A stretch of 64,000 nt of DNA, taken from the NCBI GenBank assembly GCA_031553775.1, contig JAVBLA010000015.1, positions 36,923 through 100,922 on the forward strand, written 5' to 3'. The notes below the pieces were generated by a model. The model worked only from the letters and a program-made list of their open reading frames with translations, was not told where the DNA came from and searched no databases. The position numbers and the translations under genes were made by a program. The DNA is from JAISFI01 sp031553775. GTDB taxonomy: Bacteria; Bacteroidota; Bacteroidia; Bacteroidales; Azobacteroidaceae. Below, piece after piece: positions 1-8,076 of this stretch. The stretch's first letter is position 1; each line of letters starts with the position of its first letter.

Positions 1-62
1 GTATCTGGTGGTATTCGGATGTTAAGGGGATTGGGTTTAGGGTGGTTTGTGATAATAATTGA
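1..62 (+). CDS. 3' end of a SUMF1/formylglycine-generating-enzyme-like protein (partial)
   Basis: Only the last 19 codons are in the window, read from base 3 to a TGA at 60-62. The peptide ends in WWYSDVKGIGFRVVCDNN. The GFRVV ending preceded by aromatic residues is typical of the C-terminus of SUMF1-domain proteins (FGE-sulfatase family), and GldK in this window ends similarly (GFRCVR). The next gene begins 29 bases downstream on the same strand, so it may head the same transcript. The catalytic part lies outside the window, so whether this is an enzyme or a structural SUMF1 protein cannot be judged. Confidence 0.5.
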   Translation, partial: IWWYSDVKGIGFRVVCDNN

Positions 63-82
63 AAATTGAGAATTAAAAATTG
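57..82. repeat. Intergenic repeat, family A (AATTGAAAATTGAGAATT type)
   Basis: A short tandem of AATTGAAA/AATTGAGA units between the partial upstream gene and the oxidoreductase. The same unit recurs near 1482, 3950, 33017, 50532 and 52271. It overlaps the last bases of the upstream gene and runs into the start region of the next one, which is one reason to prefer the ATG at 92 over the ATG at 80. Confidence 0.7.
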
Positions 83-91
83 TTTTCTTTT

Positions 92-1477
92 ATGAAAGAG
101 CGTAGTAATTATATCAGCCGGCGTGGTTTTTTGAAGAGTTCTGCCGTTGCCGGGCTTTATGGTGCTGTTGGAACAACCGGTGTTGTAACGGCTGCAACAG
201 CATTCACTTCGTGTGGAGACAAGAATGCAAAATATGTTCCCCTTAAAGCGGCGGGAGAATATTATATCCCTGAATTACCGGATAAAGCTATTGCAGGCAG
301 AGAATTGAAAGCCGGTATTATCGGTTGCGGAGGAAGAGGATCGGGTGCTGCCATGAATTTTCTGGACGCAGCCGAAGGCGTTACTATTACAGCTTTGGGA
401 GATGCATTTCAGCACCGGCTGGATAATCTCCGGAAAAAGTTGAAAGATGAAAGAAATATTGATATTCCTGAAGAAAAATGTTTTGTAGGTCTGGAAGCTT
501 ACAAACAGGTGGTCGATTCTGGAGTGGATGTTGTTATTTGTGCTACGCCGCCGGTGTTCCGACCGGAACATTTCCGCTATGCGGTGGAAAACGGAAAACA
601 TGCTTTCCTGGAAAAACCGATATGCGTTGATTCTGTAGGATACCGTACCATTATGTCCGTATCGAAGAGAGCCGCGGAAAAGGGTCTGTGTGTGGTAACA
701 GGCACACAACGGCATCATCAGCGCTGCTATGTGGAATCGTATAAAAAAATCATGGAAGGATATATCGGGGAAATCACCGGTGGGGTTGTTTACTGGAACC
801 AGGGAATGCTTTGGTATAAGAACCGTGAAGCCGGATGGACGGATGCCGAGTGGATGATCCGTGACTGGGTGAACTGGAAATGGCTCTCCGGCGATCATAT
901 CGTGGAACAACATGTCCATAACATCGATGTGTTTACCTGGTTCAGCGATCTGAAACCTTCTTCCTGTGTAGCTTTCGGATCCAGGCAAAGGAGAATTACG
1001 GGTGACCAGTACGACAATTTCAGTGTGGATTTTGTGATGGAAAACGGCATTCACCTGCATAGTATGTGCCGCCAAATCGATGGTTGTATGAACAATGTAA
1101 GTGAGTTTGTCCAGGGTACCAAAGGTTCGTGGACAAGCCAGGATGGCTGTAAAATCAAGGACCTGGCAGGCAACATTATCTGGGAATATGATTTGCAGAA
1201 AGAAAAAGATACGTATCAACAAACCAATCCATATGTCCTGGAACATGTCAACTGGATATCTCACATCCGTTCCCGGAAACCTATTATACAATCGGAAGAA
1301 ACAGCAGTTTCCAATATAGCAGGGATCATGGGACGGGAAGCCGCCTATACAGGAAAAGAAGCGACCTGGGATATCTTATCGGCATCTTCTCAGAACTATA
1401 TGCCGGAAGACTTAAATCTGCAAGGTAAAATGAACATGGATAAATTTATAGTGCCCGTTCCGGGAGAAGGAAAATAA
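92..1477 (+). CDS. Gfo/Idh/MocA-family oxidoreductase with Tat-type signal
   Basis: Predicted NAD(P)-dependent sugar oxidoreductase exported by the Tat pathway. The N-terminus carries SRRGFLK followed by a hydrophobic stretch and FTSC, a possible Tat lipobox, so it may be a membrane-anchored periplasmic lipoprotein. The Rossmann fold begins with GIIGCGGRGSG about 75 residues in, and the family EKP motif is present in FLEKPICVD. The C-terminal half has the usual alpha/beta domain, including the WLSGDHIVEQHVHNIDV segment found in Bacteroidota homologues, some of which are classed as GH109. The start at 92 is chosen because the ATG at 80 lies in intergenic repeat sequence and adds only four residues. 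It sits first in a run with an isomerase-like TIM barrel and a sialate O-acetylesterase, suggesting modification or salvage of a host sugar. The substrate is unknown. Confidence 0.85.
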   Translation: MKERSNYISRRGFLKSSAVAGLYGAVGTTGVVTAATAFTSCGDKNAKYVPLKAAGEYYIPELPDKAIAGRELKAGIIGCGGRGSGAAMNFLDAAEGVTITALGDAFQHRLDNLRKKLKDERNIDIPEEKCFVGLEAYKQVVDSGVDVVICATPPVFRPEHFRYAVENGKHAFLEKPICVDSVGYRTIMSVSKRAAEKGLCVVTGTQRHHQRCYVESYKKIMEGYIGEITGGVVYWNQGMLWYKNREAGWTDAEWMIRDWVNWKWLSGDHIVEQHVHNIDVFTWFSDLKPSSCVAFGSRQRRITGDQYDNFSVDFVMENGIHLHSMCRQIDGCMNNVSEFVQGTKGSWTSQDGCKIKDLAGNIIWEYDLQKEKDTYQQTNPYVLEHVNWISHIRSRKPIIQSEETAVSNIAGIMGREAAYTGKEATWDILSASSQNYMPEDLNLQGKMNMDKFIVPVPGEGK

Positions 1478-1481
1478 TAAT

Positions 1482-1553
1482 AATTGAAAATTGAAAATTA
1501 TTTATGCTGGCATTCTATGTGTAATTCTGAATTTTCAATTTTCAATTTTCAAT
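1482..1553. repeat. Family A repeats, inverted pair
   Basis: AATTGAAAATTGAAAATT at 1482-1499 is followed at 1530-1553 by the reverse-complement form (AATTTTCAATTTTCAATT units). The two arms could form a hairpin with a loop of about 30 bases in the gap between the oxidoreductase and the TIM-barrel gene. Translated, the right arm gives the false N-terminal peptide NFQFSIFN. Confidence 0.75.
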
Positions 1554-1562
1554 AAAAATACT

Positions 1563-2477
1563 ATGTCCTCAAATAGAAGAACTTTTTTAAAAACAACACT
1601 AGCCGGAGTCGCTTTAGCGGCTGCCGGGCAACATGAAGCGTGGGCGTCGCCGGTAGCTTCTCTTAAAAAAACATCCGGGAAAACAAATTTGAAAATTTCT
1701 TTCCAGGAAGGTACAGCACCGGGAAAGAGCCTGAACGAAAAATTTGATTTTATGGAAAAACACCAGGTGGTTGGGTTTGAACCGCATGGAAATGGATTGG
1801 CCGGAAGAATCGATGAAGTACAACAGGCGCTTAAGGGCCGGAATATCAAAGTAAGTGCTATTTGTGCCGGCTTTTCGGGTTTTATCCTTTCTTCTCAGGA
1901 AGAAGTCAGGCAGGAATGCATGGATACCATGAAAGCCTTGATCGAGGTGGCCGGACGGCTGGGTTCGGTAGGTGTCATCATTGTTCCTGCTTTTAATAGA
2001 CAGTTGCCTGTACTTCCGCATACCATGGAGACCCGAAATTTTCTTTGCGAAAAATTTGGTGAGTTAGGTGAGTTTGCAGTACAGCACAATACATCTGTTA
2101 TTCTGGAACCTCTTAACAGAAAAGAAGCATTTTACCTGCGTTTATTGTCTGATGCTGCGTCCATCTGCAGGGATATAAATTCCAAAGGGGTGACCTGCCT
2201 CGGTGATTTCTGGCATATGACTACGGAAGAAACGTCTGATATGGGAGCATTCCTGTCTGCCGGACAATACCTTAGTCATGTGCATATTGCCAGCCGGAAA
2301 AGACGGAGTATGCCGGGAGAAGACGGCGATGCTGATAATTATATCGACGGATTCAAAGCCCTGAAGATGATCGATTATCAGGGTTATGTCAGTTTTGAAT
2401 GCGGATGTCAGGGAGAACGGGAAGTTGTTGTACCTGCAGCTCTTAAATTGTTAAGGGAACAATGGAATAAAGCATAA
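1563..2477 (+). CDS. Secreted sugar isomerase-like TIM-barrel protein (hydroxypyruvate isomerase/xylose isomerase-like)
   Basis: A 304-residue protein beginning MSSNRRTFLKTTLAG, a Tat-like signal (NRRTFLK). The upstream ATG at 1491 is rejected because the added residues come from the intergenic repeat. The rest is an AP-endonuclease-2/xylose-isomerase-like TIM barrel. Candidate metal ligands are Glu in VILEPLNR, Asp/His in GDFWHM, His in HVHIA and Glu in SFECG, the usual order for this superfamily. It probably acts in the periplasm on a sugar or keto-acid, together with the oxidoreductase upstream (85-base gap) and the esterase downstream (50-base gap). The pairing of a Gfo/Idh oxidoreductase with this fold is common in catabolic loci of Bacteroidota. 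The exact reaction is not deducible. Confidence 0.8.
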   Translation: MSSNRRTFLKTTLAGVALAAAGQHEAWASPVASLKKTSGKTNLKISFQEGTAPGKSLNEKFDFMEKHQVVGFEPHGNGLAGRIDEVQQALKGRNIKVSAICAGFSGFILSSQEEVRQECMDTMKALIEVAGRLGSVGVIIVPAFNRQLPVLPHTMETRNFLCEKFGELGEFAVQHNTSVILEPLNRKEAFYLRLLSDAASICRDINSKGVTCLGDFWHMTTEETSDMGAFLSAGQYLSHVHIASRKRRSMPGEDGDADNYIDGFKALKMIDYQGYVSFECGCQGEREVVVPAALKLLREQWNKA

Positions 2478-2527
2478 TTTTTTTGAGTGTTGACCTAATT
2501 TTTAGTTATTCAGTAAATGTATTTCTT

Positions 2528-3946
2528 ATGAAAAAGAATTTGTTTTTTTTGCCATTTTTAGCCTTATTGTTTATCGTTTTTACCGCTTCGGCTGAAGTGA
2601 AACTCCCTGCTGTTTTCTGCGATAATATGATCCTTCAGCAACAAACGGAAGTAGCAGTATGGGGCTGGGCGAAACCGAATGCCGGTGTAAAAGTCTCCGG
2701 CTCATGGAATGGAAAATCATATACTGCCAAAGCCGATGCCAATGGTTACTGGAAGGTAAAAATGCAAACTCCGGCAGGCGGGTTTACTCCTTATACCTTA
2801 TCTGTTACGGAGGGAAAGACCGTTACCCTGAAAAATGTATTGATCGGAGAAGTGTGGCTTTGCTCGGGACAGTCTAATATGGAAATGCCGATGAAAGGCT
2901 TCACGGGGCAACCGATCGAAGGGGGCCCGGAAGCAATAGCAGATTCCCGTAATTCGTCTATCCGGATGTTTACCGTGAAAAGGTCCTCTCAATTACATCC
3001 GCAGGATGATTGTGAAGGCTCCTGGCAGGAAGCTTCTCCGGTAACTACTCCGGGATTTAGCGCTACCGCATATTATTTTGGAAGGATGTTATATAAGACC
3101 CTCAATATACCTGTAGGTTTGTTACATTCCAGTTGGGGAGGTTCTCGGATTGAAGCTTGGATGGATCCGGATGCTTTACAGGATATTCCGGAAAAACCTC
3201 TTCCCCAAAAAGAAGAGGATATCAAGGTGGCAAACGGAACGCCTACCGTATTGTTCAATGGAATGATCAAGCCGGTACTGGGATATGGAATCCGGGGAGC
3301 AATCTGGTATCAGGGAGAATCGAACCGGCAGGAGCCGGATTTATATGTAAAAATGTTTGATCGTATGGTGACTAACTGGCGTAAACTCTGGAATGTAGGA
3401 GAATTTCCTTTCTATTACTGTCAGATCGCTCCCTTTAATTATGCAGGCTGGGGTAAAATCACTCATTCCGGGTATATCCGTGAAGCACAGGCTAAGTGTA
3501 TGGAAATAACTCCTAATACAGGAATGGCTGTCCTGATGGATGCCGATAGTCCGGATTGCATCCACCCGCCCAAAAAGAAAGATGCAGGGGAACGCCTTGC
3601 ATTCTGGGCGCTCGCAAAAACATACGGAATGGAAGGAATGTCGTATAAAAGTCCGGAACTTCAAAATATGCAAATTGAAGGACGTATGGTAACTCTTACT
3701 TTTGATATTCCTGGTGCTCCGGGACTGACTTCTCATGGAAAAGATATCAAGAACTTTTTTATTGGTAACAAACAAGGTGGTTTCTATAAAGCAGTGGCTG
3801 CCATTTCCGGTAATAAAGTATTTCTTTTTTCTCCGGCAGTTTCCGAGCCGGTGTCTGTCCGCTATTGTTTTGACGATACTTCCGGTTCGGAAATTTTTGC
3901 CGTTGATTCCAACTTGCCTGTTGCTTCATTTCGGACTGACCAATAA
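2528..3946 (+). CDS. Sialate O-acetylesterase (SGNH hydrolase)
   Basis: A 472-residue secreted esterase that would remove O-acetyl groups from sialic acids or related acylated sugars. The start at 2528 gives a clean signal peptide (MKKNLFFLPFLALLFIVF, cleavage near ASA). An N-terminal beta-sandwich is followed by the SGNH block LCSGQSNMEMPM carrying the nucleophile Ser, then the AIWYQGESN block, and a C-terminal Asp/His block in DADSPDCIHPPKK. Length and motif order match the sialate 9-O-acetylesterase family of gut Bacteroidota. It follows the TIM-barrel gene on the same strand and is probably co-transcribed with it. De-O-acetylation would expose host sialoglycans for further degradation. 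Confidence 0.88.
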   Translation: MKKNLFFLPFLALLFIVFTASAEVKLPAVFCDNMILQQQTEVAVWGWAKPNAGVKVSGSWNGKSYTAKADANGYWKVKMQTPAGGFTPYTLSVTEGKTVTLKNVLIGEVWLCSGQSNMEMPMKGFTGQPIEGGPEAIADSRNSSIRMFTVKRSSQLHPQDDCEGSWQEASPVTTPGFSATAYYFGRMLYKTLNIPVGLLHSSWGGSRIEAWMDPDALQDIPEKPLPQKEEDIKVANGTPTVLFNGMIKPVLGYGIRGAIWYQGESNRQEPDLYVKMFDRMVTNWRKLWNVGEFPFYYCQIAPFNYAGWGKITHSGYIREAQAKCMEITPNTGMAVLMDADSPDCIHPPKKKDAGERLAFWALAKTYGMEGMSYKSPELQNMQIEGRMVTLTFDIPGAPGLTSHGKDIKNFFIGNKQGGFYKAVAAISGNKVFLFSPAVSEPVSVRYCFDDTSGSEIFAVDSNLPVASFRTDQ

Positions 3947-3949
3947 ATT

Positions 3950-4034
3950 AATTGAAAATTGAGAATTGAGAATTGAAAATTATTTTCACATATTTCATTT
4001 TCAATTTCCAATTTTCAATTTTCAATTCTCAATT
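3950..4034. repeat. Family A repeats, inverted pair before ahcY
   Basis: Forward units (AATTGAAAATTGAGAATTG) at 3950-3981 face reverse-complement units (AATTTTCAATTTTCAATTC) at 4010-4034, with a gap of about 28 bases. The arms are largely complementary and could fold as a long hairpin after the esterase gene. The promoter-like element of ahcY begins only nine bases beyond the right arm. Confidence 0.8.
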
Positions 4035-4042
4035 GCTTTCAC

Positions 4043-4050
4043 TACCTTTG
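4043..4050 (+). promoter_or_regulatory. Bacteroidota -7 promoter element for ahcY
   Basis: TACCTTTG matches the Bacteroidota sigma-ABfr -7 consensus TAnnTTTG. It lies 33 bases before the ahcY ATG. A convincing -33 TTG at the usual spacing is not visible because that region is filled by the repeat. Confidence 0.6.
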
Positions 4051-4083
4051 CACCTCATTTATTTATATTTAAACGAAAAAACG

Positions 4084-5502
4084 ATGTCAGAAAAAATTTC
4101 TTCCCGTCTGCCGTATAAAGTGGCAGACATCAATTTGGCAGACTTCGGCCGTAAAGAAATTGAGATTGCAGAACATGAAATGCCCGGTTTGATGGCGATC
4201 CGGAAAAAATACGCCGCCGAACAGCCTTTGAAAGGAGCGAGAATCATGGGCTCTCTCCACATGACGATTCAAACGGCAGTATTGATCGAGACTTTGTCTA
4301 AGCTTGGAGCCGATGTGCGCTGGGCCAGTTGTAACATTTTTTCCACTCAGGATCATGCGGCAGCAGCTATTGCAGCAGCAGGTATTCCGGTGTTTGCCTG
4401 GAAAGGTGAAACCCTGGAAGAATATTGGTGGTGTACCGAGCAGGCTCTGTCTTTTCCTGAAGGAAAAGGTCCGAATCTGATTGTAGACGATGGCGGAGAT
4501 GCCACTTTGTTGGTTCACTGGGGATACCGGGCGGAAAAAAACGCATCTACGATCGACCGCAAAGGGGGAAATCACGAAGAACAGGTAATCTTGGATACGC
4601 TTCACCGCATCCTGAAAGAAGATGATCAACGCTGGCACCGGACAGTTGCCGAACTGAAGGGTGTTTCCGAAGAAACAACAACAGGTGTGCATCGTTTGTA
4701 TCAGATGATGGAAAGAGGAGAATTATTGATTCCTGCTATCAATGTGAACGATTCGGTCACTAAATCCAAGTTTGATAACCTGTATGGCTGTCGTGAATCA
4801 CTGGCCGATGGCATTAAACGTGCCACCGATGTGATGATTGCCGGAAAAGTAGTTGTCGTTCTCGGATATGGAGATGTAGGCAAAGGTTGTGCCCGTTCCA
4901 TGGCTTCTTACGGAGCACGTGTAATCGTAACTGAAATCGATCCGATTTGTGCGTTACAAGCTGCAATGGAAGGATTCCAGGTTACTACAATGGAGGAAGC
5001 TGTAAAAGATGGCAATATCTTCGTAACGACTACCGGAAACCGCGATGTGATCACGATCGATCATCTGAAAGCAATGAAAGACCAGTCGATCGTATGTAAT
5101 ATCGGCCATTTTGATAATGAAATACAGGTAGATAAACTGGTGAACTTCCCGGGTATCAAACACCTGAACATCAAACCGCAAGTAGATAAGTATACTTTCC
5201 CTGCAGGAAATTCTATCTTCTTATTGGCTGAAGGTCGCCTGGTAAACCTGGGTTGTGCAACAGGTCATCCCTCGTTTGTAATGAGCAACTCCTTTACTAA
5301 CCAGACATTGGCACAAATCGACCTGTGGCAGAAAAACTATGAGGTAGATGTATATCGTCTGCCGAAATACCTGGATGAAGAAGTCGCCCGCCTGCATCTC
5401 GGAAATATTGGAGTAAAACTTACTACACTTACTCCGGAACAGGCATCTTATCTTGGTATAAAAGCAGAAGGCCCGTATAAGCCTGAGCACTACAGATACT
5501 AA
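4084..5502 (+). CDS. ahcY: S-adenosylhomocysteine hydrolase (adenosylhomocysteinase)
   Basis: Cytoplasmic NAD-dependent enzyme that splits S-adenosylhomocysteine into adenosine and homocysteine, closing the methyl cycle begun by MetK (also in this window). The 472-residue length is normal for bacterial enzymes. Visible landmarks are the N-terminal substrate domain (GSLHMTIQTAVL, NIFSTQDHAAAA), the NAD-binding loop VVLGYGDVGKGCARS, and the C-terminal end EGPYKPEHYRY, whose Lys and Tyr are conserved in the family. The start at 4084 (MSEKISSRLPYK) is preferred over the ATG at 3973, because the longer version only adds residues translated from the intergenic repeat. It is transcribed alone from its own promoter. 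Confidence 0.97.
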   Translation: MSEKISSRLPYKVADINLADFGRKEIEIAEHEMPGLMAIRKKYAAEQPLKGARIMGSLHMTIQTAVLIETLSKLGADVRWASCNIFSTQDHAAAAIAAAGIPVFAWKGETLEEYWWCTEQALSFPEGKGPNLIVDDGGDATLLVHWGYRAEKNASTIDRKGGNHEEQVILDTLHRILKEDDQRWHRTVAELKGVSEETTTGVHRLYQMMERGELLIPAINVNDSVTKSKFDNLYGCRESLADGIKRATDVMIAGKVVVVLGYGDVGKGCARSMASYGARVIVTEIDPICALQAAMEGFQVTTMEEAVKDGNIFVTTTGNRDVITIDHLKAMKDQSIVCNIGHFDNEIQVDKLVNFPGIKHLNIKPQVDKYTFPAGNSIFLLAEGRLVNLGCATGHPSFVMSNSFTNQTLAQIDLWQKNYEVDVYRLPKYLDEEVARLHLGNIGVKLTTLTPEQASYLGIKAEGPYKPEHYRY

Positions 5503-5507
5503 CTTTA

Positions 5508-5617
5508 GAGTTAAGAATTAAGAATTGTGTTTCTGGTATTTTGGATATTATTTTTCATCATCATAAAGTTAAAATATTATCAATCTATCCCAAAAAACAA
5601 TTCTTAATTCTTAACTC
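5508..5617. repeat. Family B repeats, perfect inverted pair
   Basis: GAGTTAAGAATTAAGAATTG at 5508-5527 is the exact reverse complement of 5598-5617. A further CTTAATTCTTAATT tail runs to about 5631, directly against the ATG of the next gene. This is a different unit from family A. The pair flanks about 70 bases of plain AT-rich sequence between ahcY and the heptose operon. Confidence 0.85.
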
Positions 5618-5632
5618 TTAATTCTTAATTCC

Positions 5633-6316
5633 ATGGAGATCATCATCCTTGCCGGAGGATTCGGCAGCCGATTGCAATCAGTAGTCAGCGATGTGCCGAA
5701 ATGTATGGCTCCCGTGGACGGGAAGCCTTTTTTACATTATCTGTTCAAATATCTGGTTCCTTTTCAGCCGGAGAAAGTGATTCTTTCCCTGGGATATAAG
5801 CACGAAGTTGTGGAACAGTGGTTGAAAACCATTGAATCACCCTTTGAAATTGTTCAAAAGGTAGAGCAAAGCCCGTTGGGTACAGGTGGGGCTATCAAAT
5901 ATGCCCTGGCTGAAGTTGATGGAGACTCGGCTGTAGTTATCAACGGGGATACTTATTTTGATGTGGATCTGAACCGGTTTTTGCATTTTCACCGGATGCA
6001 GGGTGTTGAAACGTCACTGGCTCTTAAGCCAATGAGGAATTTTAACAGGTATGGATCTGTTCTGTTTGATAAAGATACAAACCGGATTATCCGATTTGAA
6101 GAAAAAAAATATTGTTCAGAAGGCTTGATTAACGGAGGTATCTATGCTATCGATAAAAAGGTGTTGGATGATTTTCCTGAAAAATTTTCCATGGAGAATG
6201 ATTATTTTTCCAGGCAGGTGAGAAAGGGAGGACTGGCAGGCTTTATCAGCCAGGGTTATTTTATAGATATCGGTATTCCCGAAGATTACGAAAAAGCACA
6301 ACAAGTATTTGCCTGA
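5633..6316 (+). CDS. hddC: Nucleotidyltransferase, D-glycero-D-manno-heptose 1-phosphate guanylyltransferase-like
   Basis: A 227-residue sugar-phosphate nucleotidyltransferase. The N-terminal signature IILAGGFGSRL and the following PKCMAPVDGKPFL are the nucleotide- and sugar-binding loops of the family. INGDTYFDVD carries a metal-binding Asp, and NGGIYAI and DIGIPEDYEKA are the typical C-terminal blocks. HddC-type enzymes make GDP-D-glycero-D-manno-heptose. The assignment to heptose rests mainly on the neighbour, a GmhB-like phosphatase, with which it overlaps by one base (TGATG). The operon continues with a glycosyltransferase. A mannose-1-phosphate guanylyltransferase of another pathway is the main alternative. 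Confidence 0.78.
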   Translation: MEIIILAGGFGSRLQSVVSDVPKCMAPVDGKPFLHYLFKYLVPFQPEKVILSLGYKHEVVEQWLKTIESPFEIVQKVEQSPLGTGGAIKYALAEVDGDSAVVINGDTYFDVDLNRFLHFHRMQGVETSLALKPMRNFNRYGSVLFDKDTNRIIRFEEKKYCSEGLINGGIYAIDKKVLDDFPEKFSMENDYFSRQVRKGGLAGFISQGYFIDIGIPEDYEKAQQVFA

Positions 6317-6852
6317 TGGAATTCAATCGTTATAATACATTGTTTTTAGACAGGGATGGGGTGATTAACCGGGAGCTTCCCGGCGATTATGTTAAAACTA
6401 TCGATGAATTTATTTTTATCCCCGGAGTTCTGGACGCACTTGCCGAATTAAAGAATCATTTCAAATATATATTGCTCGTAACGAACCAAAGGGGAGTGGG
6501 CCGGGGGATCATGACCTGTCGGAAACTGGATGAGATCCATGACTGGATGATGACCGAAATAGAAAGTCACGGAGGACGGATCGACCGGATATATGTGTGT
6601 ACGGATACGGATTCTGTCAGTCCGGGCCGGAAACCGAATACAGGCATGGCTTTGCAGGCTCAGGCTGATTTCCCTGAAATCCTTTTTTCTGAGAGCATCA
6701 TGGTCGGTAATAGTCTTTCGGATATGAAATTTGGTCGGAATGCCGGTATGTGTACGGTTTTGGTCGGCGATAAATACAGTGAACAGGAAAAAGATGTATC
6801 TTTGATCGATTATTCTTTCAAAAATTTATTGTCATTTGCCCGTCAGATATGA
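6316..6852 (+). CDS. gmhB: HAD-family D-glycero-D-manno-heptose 1,7-bisphosphate phosphatase-like
   Basis: A 178-residue cytoplasmic HAD phosphatase of the GmhB/HisB-N type. FLDRDGVINRE holds the catalytic Asp pair (DxDG), LLVTNQRGVGRG is motif II, RKPNTGM supplies the motif III Lys, and MVGNSLSDMKFGRNAG is motif IV. The Cys/His zinc loop seen in many GmhB proteins is not evident here, so the exact substrate is less certain. It is embedded between the nucleotidyltransferase (one-base overlap) and the glycosyltransferase (ATGA overlap), implying translational coupling. Together they would supply an activated heptose or similar sugar and then transfer it to a surface glycan. Confidence 0.78.
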   Translation: MEFNRYNTLFLDRDGVINRELPGDYVKTIDEFIFIPGVLDALAELKNHFKYILLVTNQRGVGRGIMTCRKLDEIHDWMMTEIESHGGRIDRIYVCTDTDSVSPGRKPNTGMALQAQADFPEILFSESIMVGNSLSDMKFGRNAGMCTVLVGDKYSEQEKDVSLIDYSFKNLLSFARQI

Positions 6853-7958
6853 GAATTGCATATTTATCCACATTCTATCCCTTCAGGGGAGGCATTGCAC
6901 AGTTTAACGCCTTATTGCATCAGGCTTTGGAAAAACAGGGACATACGGTAAAAGCATTTACTTTTACCTGTCAGTATCCGAAGATCCTGTTTCCCGGAAA
7001 AACACAATATGTAACAGAAAAAGATCATGCGATTCCTGTTGAAAGTCAGGCGGTGCTGAATACTGTCAATCCGTTTTCTTATGAATCTACAGCCCGGGAG
7101 ATACTGGATTGGCAACCGGATGTGCTGATCATGAAATACTGGATGAGCTTTTTTGCACCTTCTCTGGGACATGTTGCGAAAAAACTTAAAAAAAAAGGTG
7201 TGAAAACGGTTTGTATCATCGATAATGCCATTCCGCATGAACCGAAATTTTTCGATAAACCTTTAACCCGTTTGTTTTTTAAACAATGCACTCATTTTGT
7301 GGTAATGAGTGAGGCCGTTAAAAAAGATTTACTGCAGCTTAAACCCGATGCAAACTATATCCATCTGCCACATCCTCTATATAATCATTTCGGAGAAAAA
7401 AATGATCGGAAAGAAGCCTGTTCTCATTTTGGCCTGGATGTTGCTAAGAAAACACTTTTATTTTTTGGTTTGATCAGGGATTATAAAGGACTGGACTGGT
7501 TGATTCAAACCATGTCGTTATTAGACGATTCTTATCAGTTGTTGATTGCGGGAGAATGTTACGGCAGTTTTGAAAAATACGAAATGCTGATAAATCAATC
7601 ACCTGCAAAAAATCGTATCAAAGCATTCAACCGTTACATAGACGATGCGGAGGTGCCTTTCTTTTTTTCTGTTGCAGACCTTCTGGTTTTACCTTATAAA
7701 TCGGCCACCCAAAGCGGCGTAATCCCTATTGCTTATCATTTTGGCTTGCCGGTGCTGGCAACGGATGTCGGCGGACTTCGGGAAACATTGGAACCTGCCG
7801 GGACGGGACTGATTTGCGAACCATCTCCGGAAAGTATCGCTCAATCTGTCAACCGGTTCTTTGAGATGGGTAAAGATGGTTTTGTGCAGGCTATTTCTGA
7901 GGAAAAGAAAAAATTATCCTGGGAGGTGTTTGCAGGGCATTTGATGGAGCAGTTCTGA
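6849..7958 (+). CDS. Glycosyltransferase (GT4-like, GT-B fold)
   Basis: A 369-residue GT-B fold enzyme. The N-terminus MRIAYLSTFYPFRGGIAQFN is the acceptor-side Rossmann start with the typical glycine loop. The C-terminal donor-binding half contains LLFFGLIRDYKGLDWLI, the exposed VLPYKSATQSGVIP stretch and GLPVLATDVGGLRE, as in GT4 enzymes. No membrane segments or signal are seen, so it acts on the inner face of the cytoplasmic membrane. It overlaps the phosphatase by four bases (ATGA) and ends the operon. The linkage to heptose-activating enzymes suggests the donor is a nucleotide-heptose, but donor and acceptor are not determined by the sequence. Confidence 0.85.
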   Translation: MRIAYLSTFYPFRGGIAQFNALLHQALEKQGHTVKAFTFTCQYPKILFPGKTQYVTEKDHAIPVESQAVLNTVNPFSYESTAREILDWQPDVLIMKYWMSFFAPSLGHVAKKLKKKGVKTVCIIDNAIPHEPKFFDKPLTRLFFKQCTHFVVMSEAVKKDLLQLKPDANYIHLPHPLYNHFGEKNDRKEACSHFGLDVAKKTLLFFGLIRDYKGLDWLIQTMSLLDDSYQLLIAGECYGSFEKYEMLINQSPAKNRIKAFNRYIDDAEVPFFFSVADLLVLPYKSATQSGVIPIAYHFGLPVLATDVGGLRETLEPAGTGLICEPSPESIAQSVNRFFEMGKDGFVQAISEEKKKLSWEVFAGHLMEQF

Positions 7959-8076
7959 CCTTTTTATCAATCATAATTTAATGGTCATTATTTTAATGGC
8001 TATTACAAAAGTCTGATTGCCCTGCGTTTTGTCGATTTAATAGAGTTGGTTACAGTGAATAATGAAGAAATGCGAA

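Noticed and set aside
275..1291. Long minus-strand open frame opposite the oxidoreductase
   Set aside because: It has no signal, motif or plausible composition. The plus-strand protein has clear Rossmann and EKP motifs, so this is a shadow frame.
3973..4083. N-terminal extension of AhcY (and similar extensions of the TIM-barrel and DUF3823 genes)
   Set aside because: The added residues (FNFQFSIFN-like) are translations of the intergenic family A repeat and lie upstream of the promoter in the case of ahcY.
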